Assembly (NCBI GenBank): GCA_003513555.1
Contig: DOPG01000171.1
Location: forward strand, 1-7,439
Direction: 5' to 3'
DNA length: 7,439 bases
DNA from: Rhodopirellula sp.
GTDB taxonomy: Bacteria > Planctomycetota > Planctomycetia > Pirellulales > Pirellulaceae
A model generated the notes under the pieces. It was not told the origin of the DNA, did not search any database, and saw only the letters and a list, made by a program, of their open reading frames with translations. Shown here piece after piece: positions 1 through 6,716 of the stretch (position 1 is the first letter of the stretch; every line of letters starts with the position of its first letter). A program made the position numbers and the translations under genes.

Positions 1-113
1 TCGAAAATGGGTGCAACATCGCGCTCATATTGAACCTCATCCGCGTGCAAAAAGGATGGCGCTGCCAATAGCACAAGGAGGACCAAGGTCAGCCGAAACG
101 GGAATCTCATCAT
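1..113 (-). CDS. PSCyt1/DUF1549-type planctomycetal cytochrome c protein, N-terminal fragment
   Basis: Only the first 37 codons are present; the gene runs off the left edge. The product opens with two Met codons (113 and 110), a basic n-region, a strongly hydrophobic stretch at about residues 9-18 and a likely cleavage site after the Ala of FLHA, near residue 24. The mature part begins DEVQYERDVAPIF. That YxRDVxPIF start is what planctomycetal cytochrome c (PSCyt1) proteins show just before their haem-binding CxxCH, usually followed by DUF1549 and DUF1553 domains; the CxxCH itself would lie outside the window. Such proteins are exported, and their role is not well established. No good Shine-Dalgarno is visible; the upstream 100 bases are AT-rich around 125-160. 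It lies downstream of and co-directional with the sulfatase, a frequent pairing in planctomycetes. The family call rests on the short motif only. Confidence 0.72.
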   Translation of the reverse strand, partial: MMRFPFRLTLVLLVLLAAPSFLHADEVQYERDVAPIF

Positions 114-199
114 GGTCGGTTTAACGTATTAATATCACAGAAAATGGTTACTCAAGCTACTTTACATCATAACCGTATCGGACAAACACTTCGCACTCT

Positions 200-224
200 A
201 AACACGGGCGTTCTTATCGTCCCG
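200..224 (-). terminator. Possible weak intrinsic terminator containing the sulfatase stop codon
   Basis: On the minus strand CGGG-a-CG pairs with CG-CCCG (six base pairs, one bulged A), with a seven-base loop ATAAGAA that contains the TAA stop of the sulfatase (214-216). The stem is followed by TGTTT, a short and interrupted U-run. It could end sulfatase transcription before the downstream PSCyt1-type gene. The stem is short, so chance is a real alternative. Confidence 0.33.
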
Positions 225-2094
225 GAGGCGGTGGATCATGTTTTTCACGATATGACTTATACTCGGGCCAACTAAGAATCCCGTCCCGGTCGCTGTCAGC
301 CTGGGGGTGCTTCGAGAAATACTGGCTTTTCCAAGCCTCTGCGTTCCCGCCGCTGAGGTTTCCACCGGTGCGTTTTCCTTGAGACTTTTCGTTAACTTGA
401 GGGCTTTGGGGCAGCTTGGGCTTGAATGCCGGTTGTGGTGGGATTTCAGTTCCTGAACTTGGGACTCGGGACCTCAGCTCTGACCTGTAGTCAGCTAACT
501 GCATTGCATAGGCAGGATCCCCAGCCAAGTTAGTCCACTCATGCGGATCTTTTAAGGTGTCATAAAACTCCTCACGGCCGTTCTCGTACCGTATGTACCG
601 GTGAGTTTTGCTTCTCAACGAGTAACTTTCCTTAGAGGGATCATACTTGGTTCTCCATTTGTAGAGAGCGGTTAGTGCTGACCGAGGCCCGCGCCACCTC
701 CCACTTGATGGATCCGCAAGCAGAGGTTTAAGGCTATGCCCGTCCAACGGACGTCCTATCTCGCTTTTTTTTGTATTCGAGGGAATGGAGCACAAGTCCA
801 ACAGCGTTGGGTAAATATCGAGAAGGGAAACCGCCTCCGGCGACTCCGACCCGGCTAACGCCACGCCAGGGGCACGGATAACCAAGGGCACGCGCGTGCT
901 CTCCTGCCACAGTGAATTCTTGTAGAGGTAATTCTTTTCTCCCATGCCCCAGCCATGATCACTTGTCAACACGATGATCGTGTTGTCTTTTAAGTTTGAG
1001 TGATCAACTGCATCGAGGATCTTACCTATTTGCTCATCCACCGACGCGACACTGGCAAGGTAGGCTTGGATGAAGTGGCGTAATGCTTGCTCATCAGAAG
1101 CGTACGAATCCACGAGTGCGTTGTACAAGCGTGTGCCCATGTCTGCGCTGCGCGGACCGTCTGCCCCTTTTGGGATCCCCCGCACCGTCTGTGAAAATGT
1201 ATCGTCTACATCCCCTCTCCGAATTTTTGGGAGTTTGATCGAGTCTAATGGAAACTTATCGAAAAACCGCTTTGGAACAATCAACGGCGTGTGCGGTCTG
1301 ATAAATCCTACCCCTAAGAAGAACGGCTGTTGGCCGAGCTTTCCCGCATTTTCTCTGATCCGTGCAACTGCCCAATCCCCGTTGAGTTCATCAGCCGTAG
1401 CGTCCCGATCCTGTTGGGTTGTTACATGCAGTGTTCTTTGTTTCATCCAGCTGCCCGTTCGCCATATCAGTGGTACGCCTGCGGCAGTCTTTCTGCCCTG
1501 CAGACTGATCAATGGCCCAAACGAGCCATCCACTGCCCCGATATCACAGTAGGGAGGCGGAACATCAGGATGAGCTAACTTGTTTTTTCCATCAAACGCG
1601 TACGGCCCATAATCTGCTAGGTTCCCAAAGTTCGTCCACTCCGCCCGCACCATATGGTGCATCAACTTGCCGGTACCGAAGGTCCGATAACCATGGGCAC
1701 GAAAGTGATCCATCATCGTCCGTGAATTGCGCAATATTTCATATTCATTCCACTTGGTGAACCCAAAGCAACCAGAGTGATGCGGGTAGATACCTGTGAA
1801 CATGCTCGCCCGTGACGGTCCACAAATCGGGATGTTGCAATGCGCCTGGGTGAAAGCTGTTCCGCTGCTAGCAAGTCGTTTTATGTTGGGAGTGAACGCC
1901 TGCGGATGCCCACCAAAGCCATCGACATAATCGTTGAGGTCATCACACATGATCAGAATCACATTTGGCTGTCCGGCATCTAGGGGTCCGCTAATGCTGC
2001 AGAAACTGGACAACACCAACAGCCCAAGAGCCTGACACTTAACGAAGGCAGCTGTGTAAGATTGTGCGGCTTTCCGCGGTTTTCCAAACTTCAT
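214..2094 (-). CDS. Exported iduronate-2-sulfatase-like sulfatase (S1 family) with C-terminal EF-hand loop
   Basis: Predicted hydrolase of sulfate esters, likely on a sulfated polysaccharide or glycosaminoglycan, acting outside the cytoplasm. The 626-residue product has a hydrophobic signal segment at about residues 22-36, then the sulfatase fold: metal-binding Asp51-Asp52 (MCDDLND), the formylglycine signature CGPSRASMFTG with Cys91 and Arg95, GKLMH (Lys143, His146), RPHTPL (His268), and the second metal-binding block TSDHGWGMGEK (Asp379, His380) followed by LWQESTRVPL. The RPH and DHGW-GEK-LWxEsTRVP blocks are typical of the iduronate-2-sulfatase-like subgroup. After about residue 540 comes a Pro/Gln/Lys-rich linker and then DSDRDGILSWPE, a complete 12-position EF-hand loop (Asp600, 602, 604; Ser608; Glu611). 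The ATG at 2094 is chosen because GGAG lies eight bases upstream and a signal peptide follows; the open frame continues to a TTG at 2322 but that extension is Cys/Trp-rich and not sulfatase-like. Activity requires a formylglycine-generating enzyme (or anaerobic equivalent), not present here. Substrate cannot be told from sequence. Confidence 0.95.
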   Translation of the reverse strand: MKFGKPRKAAQSYTAAFVKCQALGLLVLSSFCSISGPLDAGQPNVILIMCDDLNDYVDGFGGHPQAFTPNIKRLASSGTAFTQAHCNIPICGPSRASMFTGIYPHHSGCFGFTKWNEYEILRNSRTMMDHFRAHGYRTFGTGKLMHHMVRAEWTNFGNLADYGPYAFDGKNKLAHPDVPPPYCDIGAVDGSFGPLISLQGRKTAAGVPLIWRTGSWMKQRTLHVTTQQDRDATADELNGDWAVARIRENAGKLGQQPFFLGVGFIRPHTPLIVPKRFFDKFPLDSIKLPKIRRGDVDDTFSQTVRGIPKGADGPRSADMGTRLYNALVDSYASDEQALRHFIQAYLASVASVDEQIGKILDAVDHSNLKDNTIIVLTSDHGWGMGEKNYLYKNSLWQESTRVPLVIRAPGVALAGSESPEAVSLLDIYPTLLDLCSIPSNTKKSEIGRPLDGHSLKPLLADPSSGRWRGPRSALTALYKWRTKYDPSKESYSLRSKTHRYIRYENGREEFYDTLKDPHEWTNLAGDPAYAMQLADYRSELRSRVPSSGTEIPPQPAFKPKLPQSPQVNEKSQGKRTGGNLSGGNAEAWKSQYFSKHPQADSDRDGILSWPEYKSYREKHDPPPPGR

Positions 2095-2433
2095 CGTCCA
2101 TACTCCAGACCAAAACCAAACGCAGTTCCAGTGCAATCCAACCACAGCCTCCACTGCATCAGACAAACCTCCGTTCCCGTCACATAAGCAACTGCACGAG
2201 TATCCGACACAACGTGCAGAAAAACCCTTCGCAGAATCGAACGCTTGCACTTCAAGAGACAGGACGAGTGACGTGAGACAAAATTGTGATGACGCCCAAC
2301 GCCTCGCCTCGTCCGAAACCAAGTCTAATTGTTCCGCACATTAAGACAATAGCTCGCTGTAACATCAAACGACTGAGCGGCAAAAACCATTTATCGCATC
2401 CCAACTAGACACGCCACAGTAGCCCACAGAGGG
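2095..2433. other. Intergenic region upstream of the sulfatase, no gene supported
   Basis: This 339-base gap separates the WD40 stop from the sulfatase start. The sulfatase frame stays open back to 2322, but the encoded stretch has no export signal or recognisable domain and its first codon is TTG. On the minus strand TTGATG (2363-2368) and CTTAAT (2340-2345) are 17 bases apart and could be a sigma70-like promoter, each matching the consensus only in part; a 5' leader of more than 200 bases would follow. I see no riboswitch, small gene or repeat beyond the hairpin at 2420-2436. Confidence 0.45.
2103..2107 (-). promoter_or_regulatory. Shine-Dalgarno that fixes the sulfatase start
   Basis: TGGAG on the minus strand ends eight bases before the ATG at 2094. 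This supports 2094 over the in-frame TTG 76 codons upstream. Confidence 0.6.
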
Positions 2434-2436
2434 CTA
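2420..2436 (-). terminator. Hairpin starting at the WD40 stop codon, possible terminator
   Basis: TAGCCC and GGGCTA form a perfect six-base-pair stem around a five-base loop. On the minus strand the TAG at its 5' edge is the stop codon of the WD40 gene (2434-2436). No U-tract follows, so it is not a standard intrinsic terminator; it may act as an RNA-end stabiliser or be chance. Confidence 0.3.
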
Positions 2437-3294
2437 GTCATGCGCGGGAGGGGCGGGTGCCCAATCTTTGATAATGGTACCGGATCCCAGTTCGAAGATG
2501 CGATGACGCATGACGTCATGTTCAGCGCCACTGTATTCCCGGATTAACAGAAATTTTCCGTCCGTGGAAATTACCCAGTCGGTAGGAAGATGCCGGTCGA
2601 TTTTCACCGCGAACGCTGGCTCATTGTTCGCCGTATCCCAGACCCTCAAGGAACGATCCTTTTTATTGATCAAGTCGATTACCAACATGGGACCGGATTT
2701 CGCAAACTGTGGACGGATGCTGTTCCGATCCCAATGTTCGTTCGCGAGCGGGGTATCGACGGTAAGCTCCCGAAGCAAATCTCCTGTTGTGACATTCCAC
2801 AGACTGAGCCTCTGAAGCCCTGCTTTATCTACCAGGCCGCTTCCGATTAGTCGCGAACCATCCGGTGAGAAGCGCAATTCATAACCGACGCCAGCGTTGG
2901 GAAGTTCCCACAGCATCCGCCCCGTTTGTACATTCCACAGCGTGACGGGCAACCAAGCACACTTGGAGGCCAAGACCGATCCATCCGGAGAAAACACAAA
3001 CGAGGGCATCCAAGAAACTGCGCTACGCCGACGCTCCTCAATCGCAGGGACACCCTTGTGCTGGAGAACGATCATCTCTTTGCTGCTTGAGAGCGAACGA
3101 ATTTCAATCCGTCCTCCATCCACTGCTGTTGCCACCAAGTTGCCTTGCGGCGACGTTGAGATGACATCATTCGCGCTTGTTTCTAGTTGTCCCCAGAACA
3201 ACAGCAGGAACACACTCGCACAGGCTTGGGCACTGAACTGGCAATCTCGAATATGACCACCTATCACTGTCCTCGGCATATCTGTGAGTTTCAT
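2434..3294 (-). CDS. Exported WD40-repeat beta-propeller protein
   Basis: The 286-residue product has a hydrophobic export segment at about residues 24-36 and a likely cleavage after Ala41 (ETSA). The rest is a series of WD40-like blades, at about residues 45-79, 100-132, 140-178, 194-230 and 240-278. The clearest show FSPDGSVLAS then VTLWNVQTG, FSPDGSRLIGSG then LSLWNVTTGDLL, and LRVWDTANNE. FSPDG and (L/V)W(N/D) are the hallmark strands of bacterial WD40 proteins, which serve as binding scaffolds; no catalytic motif is seen. Only about five blades are recognisable, fewer than the usual seven, so the propeller may be short, have degenerate blades, or complete itself by dimerisation. The ATG at 3294 is preferred because GAAGGA sits six bases upstream; the open frame continues to a TTG at 3345. 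It is co-directional with the sulfatase but separated by 339 bases. Binding partner unknown. Confidence 0.85.
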   Translation of the reverse strand: MKLTDMPRTVIGGHIRDCQFSAQACASVFLLLFWGQLETSANDVISTSPQGNLVATAVDGGRIEIRSLSSSKEMIVLQHKGVPAIEERRRSAVSWMPSFVFSPDGSVLASKCAWLPVTLWNVQTGRMLWELPNAGVGYELRFSPDGSRLIGSGLVDKAGLQRLSLWNVTTGDLLRELTVDTPLANEHWDRNSIRPQFAKSGPMLVIDLINKKDRSLRVWDTANNEPAFAVKIDRHLPTDWVISTDGKFLLIREYSGAEHDVMRHRIFELGSGTIIKDWAPAPPAHD

Positions 3295-3300
3295 CGACTT

Positions 3301-3306
3301 TCCTTC
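3301..3306 (-). promoter_or_regulatory. Shine-Dalgarno that fixes the WD40 gene start
   Basis: GAAGGA on the minus strand, six bases before the ATG at 3294. It favours this start over the TTG 17 codons upstream. Confidence 0.65.
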
Positions 3307-3376
3307 ACTAATCGAATCGTTTCCACAGGTGATGGATCTGCTCAATGGTGAACCGAGACCCTCACCTGCATGTTAC

Positions 3377-3395
3377 CCACCTGAGGCTTAGGTGG
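3377..3395 (-). terminator. Intergenic hairpin between the 276-residue gene and the WD40 gene
   Basis: CCACCT and AGGTGG form a perfect six-base-pair stem around a seven-base loop. On the minus strand it lies about 90 bases after the stop of the upstream gene and about 80 before the WD40 start. There is no U-tract, so it may be a weak terminator, a processing site or chance; the strand assignment follows the gene order. Confidence 0.25.
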
Positions 3396-3484
3396 CATGT
3401 CATTCTCAAGACAAACCAAAGACTTTTCGGCCACCCTTGAAGCCAAAGCTACAGAAAGAAAACGAGGCAATCACGCAAAGGGCG

Positions 3485-4315
3485 TCATTTGAGCTTGACC
3501 CTCAAATTTATTTTCGGATTATCCCCGCCTGGGACAATCACCGCAATGCCGGTGACCCATGTTCCGTTGGGTTTCCCGTCGGTTCCCTGACCGGGCCGAG
3601 AGAAACTTGCCGAAATGGAGCCATCCTGTTTCAAATATGAACCACTGAAATCACTCGCCTTCAAAGGAGCAACATCAGGATAGGCCCCGCTTAGCTTTTG
3701 ATTGATTGTTCCGAGCAACCTCTTGATACCTTCCTTGCCGCCGACTCTAGTCTCGCTCATCAACCTGTTGACCCCTTTACGGATTGCCAACAACTGTTGC
3801 AACGACGCAACCTGCATGAATTCCGATGGCATGCCGACTGCTGGCTGTCGAACACGATGCGAATGTCCTGGAAGCGTCAACTCGATAATTGTGTCCGGTG
3901 CATCGGCAATTTGGGGAACTTGTCGTTTCTCGCGGATTTCCTCGATTTGCCCCTGGACTGTGCTAGCATCGAATTCAAGGAACTTATTTTCGTCGATGAC
4001 AAATGTCAGGAACGCCTGCAGTTCGTGTGCATCCAATTTCCCCTTGATGTCCCGACCCTCGCCGTACAAGGATGGCATCTCGATGTTGCCGTTCGCTCGA
4101 ATCAGGAGAGCTGGAGCACTATTTTGCCGTGGTGGGGTAAAGCCGTTTTTCAAGTCGTATGCAAAGATCACCTCGTTTCCATTCTCTGGTAACGGATAGC
4201 CCGTTGTTTTATTGTCCTGCGCGAAAAGAGGCACAGTCGATGATAACACACTTGTCGTACAAGTCAGGAGTGAAGCGGCAAGTGCAACTGCAATTTGATG
4301 AGCGCAAATCGGCAT
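3485..4315 (-). CDS. Exported protein of unknown function (276 aa)
   Basis: I do not recognise a named family. The product starts with a signal-like segment (hydrophobic residues about 8-31, possible cleavage after FA at 31-32). The mature part opens with VIFAYDLKNGF (49-59), then short strand-like stretches such as ALLIRANGNIEM (69-80), a helix-like segment KLDAHELQAFLTFVIDENKFLEFDA (described by positions 93-117, key residues Leu99, Phe105, Phe112, Phe115), a charged region 118-134, another strand region TIIELTLPG (142-150) and a helix 164-190. The C-terminal 60 residues are Gly/Ser-rich with strand-like ends (GTWVTGIAVIVPGG, INLRVKLK). An 'ELQ-FL-FVIDE-KF-FDA' block of this kind reminds me of other uncharacterised planctomycete exported proteins, but this is recollection, not a match. 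No catalytic or metal motif is evident. The start is the only ATG compatible with the signal peptide, although no clear Shine-Dalgarno precedes it. The gene is co-directional with both neighbours, 190 bases before the WD40 start and 243 after the peptidase stop. Confidence 0.8.
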   Translation of the reverse strand: MPICAHQIAVALAASLLTCTTSVLSSTVPLFAQDNKTTGYPLPENGNEVIFAYDLKNGFTPPRQNSAPALLIRANGNIEMPSLYGEGRDIKGKLDAHELQAFLTFVIDENKFLEFDASTVQGQIEEIREKRQVPQIADAPDTIIELTLPGHSHRVRQPAVGMPSEFMQVASLQQLLAIRKGVNRLMSETRVGGKEGIKRLLGTINQKLSGAYPDVAPLKASDFSGSYLKQDGSISASFSRPGQGTDGKPNGTWVTGIAVIVPGGDNPKINLRVKLK

Positions 4316-4549
4316 ATAAAAGAGCTTTGAAAAGAGGGTTGATTAAGTAATTCATAGCGGCAACATGCGGGTATGCTGCCATGTTTCAAGGCGTGATTTC
4401 TGCTGCTGCACTTCAGCACGCGTTCAAAACAGTGATGATAATGGAGGTCCCTAAGTTCAGCTAAATCGCGAGGGCTGCTTTGTAAACGCTTTTCACGCAA
4501 CAAACGAACTCGAGCTTAAGGCAACCGCCGTTGCGAAAGAGTAGCTGCC

Positions 4550-4570
4550 TTGCCTAACTTAGTCCGGCAA
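4550..4570 (-). other. Imperfect hairpin with the peptidase stop codon as its apical loop
   Basis: On the minus strand TTGCC pairs with GGCAA, then after one mismatch GAC pairs with GTT (one G-U), leaving a three-base loop that is exactly the TAA stop codon (4559-4561). No U-tract follows. A second small hairpin, GCAAC-CGCC-GTTGC, lies just beyond at 4521-4534. Together they could make an imperfect transcript end, but each is weak alone. Confidence 0.3.
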
Positions 4571-6367
4571 CGATAGTAGCCGCGCGATCGGATATCTCCG
4601 ATGCGACTTCTCGTAGTTTTTAGATCGCTTATACAAAAAATTCAACTGTGCCCGGCGGTCGCTGGCAAACTCCACGTCTGCCTGTTTTCTCGAATTGAAC
4701 GCTTCTCTTAACGCCCGGTTTTCGGCCAGCAGTTTTTCCGCAGTCTTCTCGAAGACATAAGGCGAGAAATATTCCTTCTGCTGCAGAACCGAATCAAACC
4801 GATTCCAGCGAAAAAGTGAATCCATTGCCTTGGGCTCCAGTGCTTCGACAACGTATCGCGCGCGATCTTGATCGATAGGAACCACAACATCGCCCTCACG
4901 GAGCCCAATCTGTTCCGTCTCGGTAGTCAGTTCAACCGCATCATGAAAGAAGTGCCCTTCATACGGGGTCGTTCGGGACTTAACATTGTCGATGCGATAA
5001 GTCTCCGCTGGAACGCTCGCTGGTGTTTTGATGACACGCATCGCTACCGAGTTCACTTTCATTAAACCGATCACTGTATGCCACTCGCGTGGGATCAAGT
5101 AGCCAGCAGGCAATTTTACAGATTCCGCCACTCTGTATTTATTGAAATAGGGGATTTGACGTACGAAAGGCTTGTTTCTGTCATAAAACAGGCGAGTTCC
5201 CCCGGTCACGCTGCTTGGCACCTGACTCGCTTCATATCCGTGAAACTCAAGCCGTGCAGGATGATTGCGATCCACCTCCCATGCGATGGGTACGTACTCT
5301 TGCTGATAATAGGTGCTTCGATCCCTTTGACGCAACAACTGAATATGCTTTCCCTCTTTGGCTAGCAGCGTTAATGCCGCGTCGAAAAATACTCGCGTCG
5401 CGGCAACACGCTGTGGATAGGGTTTGAGCATATGAGTTTCAGTCATGTAGCCCATCGCATGAAATAGTCCGGCAAACCCCGTCGAATATCGCGGTGTCTC
5501 CAGAAACTGGTCGAATCCGTTCTCTGGGGGCGATCCACCGGCGTTCACATACGGAATGGTTGGATATCCTGCCCCGCTCATAGCCGTGAACAGCATCGGC
5601 TCAAACTTGGTATGCATGTATTGCCCCAAACTTAACCCCAGCTTGTCTTTTTGGCTCTGAGAAGTGGTCATGACATGTTGGTAGTCAGCCCCATTGCTCA
5701 CATGAGTGTCGATGAAGAAATCAGGATCAAGCAAATGAAACACTTCGGCAAATGAGCGTGCATTCAGCGTGTCGCACTTCAGGAAATCGCGATTAAGATC
5801 ATAGTTCCTTCCATTGCCGCGAAATCCATATTCCCTTGGCCCATTTTGATTTGCCCTTGTTCCCGAGTTTCGGTTCAAGGCTCCGCCGATGTTGTAGAAC
5901 GGGATAATTGCGACGATCACATCCTTTAACAACTTGTCGTAAGCTTCACCGTCGCACACGATATCCCGTGCAAAAGCCATGGATGCATCAACGCCATCGG
6001 ATTCCCCGGGATGAATGGCATTGTTGATCAGCATTACCGTACGCGTGTCTTTGCTCACATCTGCAGGCTCAATATGATTCTCGTCTGTGATCAGCACGAT
6101 ACTAAGCGGCTGTCCACTGTCAGTATTTCCCATCGTGTGAACCGTGACCCGTTGACTAGCTCCTGCCAGCTTAGCGTAGTATTGCATCCCACTTTCGTAG
6201 GTTGCTGTGTCCCAGCCGTCACTACGTTCAAAAGGTGTTGGAAATTCCGTTTTGTGGACATCCGCGGCGCCCCCTTCAGATGCACCGACACCGAAAACAA
6301 TCAACGTTCCGCATCCCAACGCAAACAAAAGTCGTCGAAAAAAATGCCAGTCAACGCAACTCTCCAT
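4559..6367 (-). CDS. Exported M14-family zinc metallocarboxypeptidase
   Basis: Predicted zinc-dependent carboxypeptidase of the M14 clan, acting on peptides outside the cytoplasm. The 602-residue product has a signal segment (hydrophobic about 14-30, cleavage near 35). The M14 zinc ligands are visible: HPGE (His119, Glu122) within NNAIHPGESDG, and the third ligand His222 in IDTHVSNG. Between them NGRNYDLNRDF (185-195) matches the substrate-carboxylate-binding Asn-Arg block, and TETHMLKPY carries the likely catalytic general base Glu310. About 290 residues follow Glu310; this half is not needed for the M14 fold core and ends in a basic tail rich in Lys and Arg. M14 proteins of about 600 residues with such a C-terminal half are known in Bacteroidota and other groups, often as uncharacterised. 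The ATG at 6367 is chosen because AAGGAG lies five bases upstream and the signal peptide follows; the open frame continues to a GTG at 6478. It diverges from the ConA-like gene. Substrate unknown. Confidence 0.92.
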   Translation of the reverse strand: MESCVDWHFFRRLLFALGCGTLIVFGVGASEGGAADVHKTEFPTPFERSDGWDTATYESGMQYYAKLAGASQRVTVHTMGNTDSGQPLSIVLITDENHIEPADVSKDTRTVMLINNAIHPGESDGVDASMAFARDIVCDGEAYDKLLKDVIVAIIPFYNIGGALNRNSGTRANQNGPREYGFRGNGRNYDLNRDFLKCDTLNARSFAEVFHLLDPDFFIDTHVSNGADYQHVMTTSQSQKDKLGLSLGQYMHTKFEPMLFTAMSGAGYPTIPYVNAGGSPPENGFDQFLETPRYSTGFAGLFHAMGYMTETHMLKPYPQRVAATRVFFDAALTLLAKEGKHIQLLRQRDRSTYYQQEYVPIAWEVDRNHPARLEFHGYEASQVPSSVTGGTRLFYDRNKPFVRQIPYFNKYRVAESVKLPAGYLIPREWHTVIGLMKVNSVAMRVIKTPASVPAETYRIDNVKSRTTPYEGHFFHDAVELTTETEQIGLREGDVVVPIDQDRARYVVEALEPKAMDSLFRWNRFDSVLQQKEYFSPYVFEKTAEKLLAENRALREAFNSRKQADVEFASDRRAQLNFLYKRSKNYEKSHRRYPIARLLSLPD

Positions 6368-6716
6368 GTCTTCTCCTTTCATGAGCAACGACGCTTTTTC
6401 TACATGAACATCAGTAGCAATACTCGCTCCTGTACCTGCAAAAACGCGAGATCTCAAGTCAATCATTGAACCATGCACTTATTCATGTGAGTTTCCAATC
6501 AGTAAAAAACGCACTGGACACGACATGTGCTTGTGTCAACAACACAGACTGTTAAGGTCGCCCGTGTGTCAGCGTTAAAATGCGATTGCCCCCAGTCTAA
6601 CGATAAATCTCCATTCGGAGCTGAAAAAGTGGCCTTTGCAATCCGCGCTGCAGTAACCATGTGTTTCTTATTCAAGCCGTCCCTTTTCCCAACCATCCAA
6701 TTCGAGTGTTTGAACA
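6368..6716. other. Divergent intergenic region between the peptidase and ConA-like genes
   Basis: These 349 bases must hold the promoters of both divergent genes, but I cannot place a convincing -35/-10 pair on either strand. A perfect TTGACA occurs on the minus strand at about 6534-6539 without a matching -10 box at 16-19 bases. The stretch 6517-6570 has three GTGTC/GACAC pentamers (6517-6521, 6533-6537, 6566-6570) and a TGTGT-CAACA-ACACA inverted repeat (6532-6546), which might be a regulator binding site. The part next to the peptidase start remains open in the peptidase frame. No small gene with ribosome binding site is seen. Confidence 0.45.
6373..6378 (-). promoter_or_regulatory. Strong Shine-Dalgarno that fixes the peptidase start
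   Basis: AAGGAG on the minus strand, five bases before the ATG at 6367. It is the strongest ribosome binding site in the window and outweighs the upstream in-frame GTG (6478) and ATGs (6466 and 6382). Confidence 0.75.

Noticed and set aside
129..155. TTGAGT and TATTAA on the minus strand ahead of the PSCyt1-type gene as a promoter
   Set aside because: The spacer is only 15 bases and each box matches the consensus at four of six positions; too weak in an AT-rich stretch to call.
1070..1552. Plus-strand open frame of 160 codons
   Set aside because: It is antisense to the conserved sulfatase core, whose motifs fix the coding strand; its translation has no recognisable feature.
2095..2322. N-terminal extension of the sulfatase from a TTG at 2322
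   Set aside because: It would add 76 residues rich in Cys and Trp before the signal peptide; the ATG at 2094 has a GGAG eight bases upstream and a proper export signal after it.
3698..4199. Two overlapping plus-strand open frames of about 165 codons
   Set aside because: Both are antisense to the 276-residue exported protein gene, overlap each other in different frames, and show no domain, signal peptide or ribosome binding site.
4391..4421. GCGTG...CACGC inverted repeat with an inner TGCTG...CAGCA
   Set aside because: The two stems compete for the same bases, are five pairs each, and have no T-tract or relation to a start codon; probably chance.
4264..4503. Minus-strand 79-codon open frame between the peptidase and the 276-residue gene
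   Set aside because: It overlaps the start of the 276-residue gene in another frame, has a low-complexity His/Leu/Ser-rich translation and no visible ribosome binding site.
6011..6469. Plus-strand open frame of 152 codons
   Set aside because: It is antisense to the N-terminal half of the M14 peptidase, including the HPGE zinc-binding region, and looks like a shadow frame.
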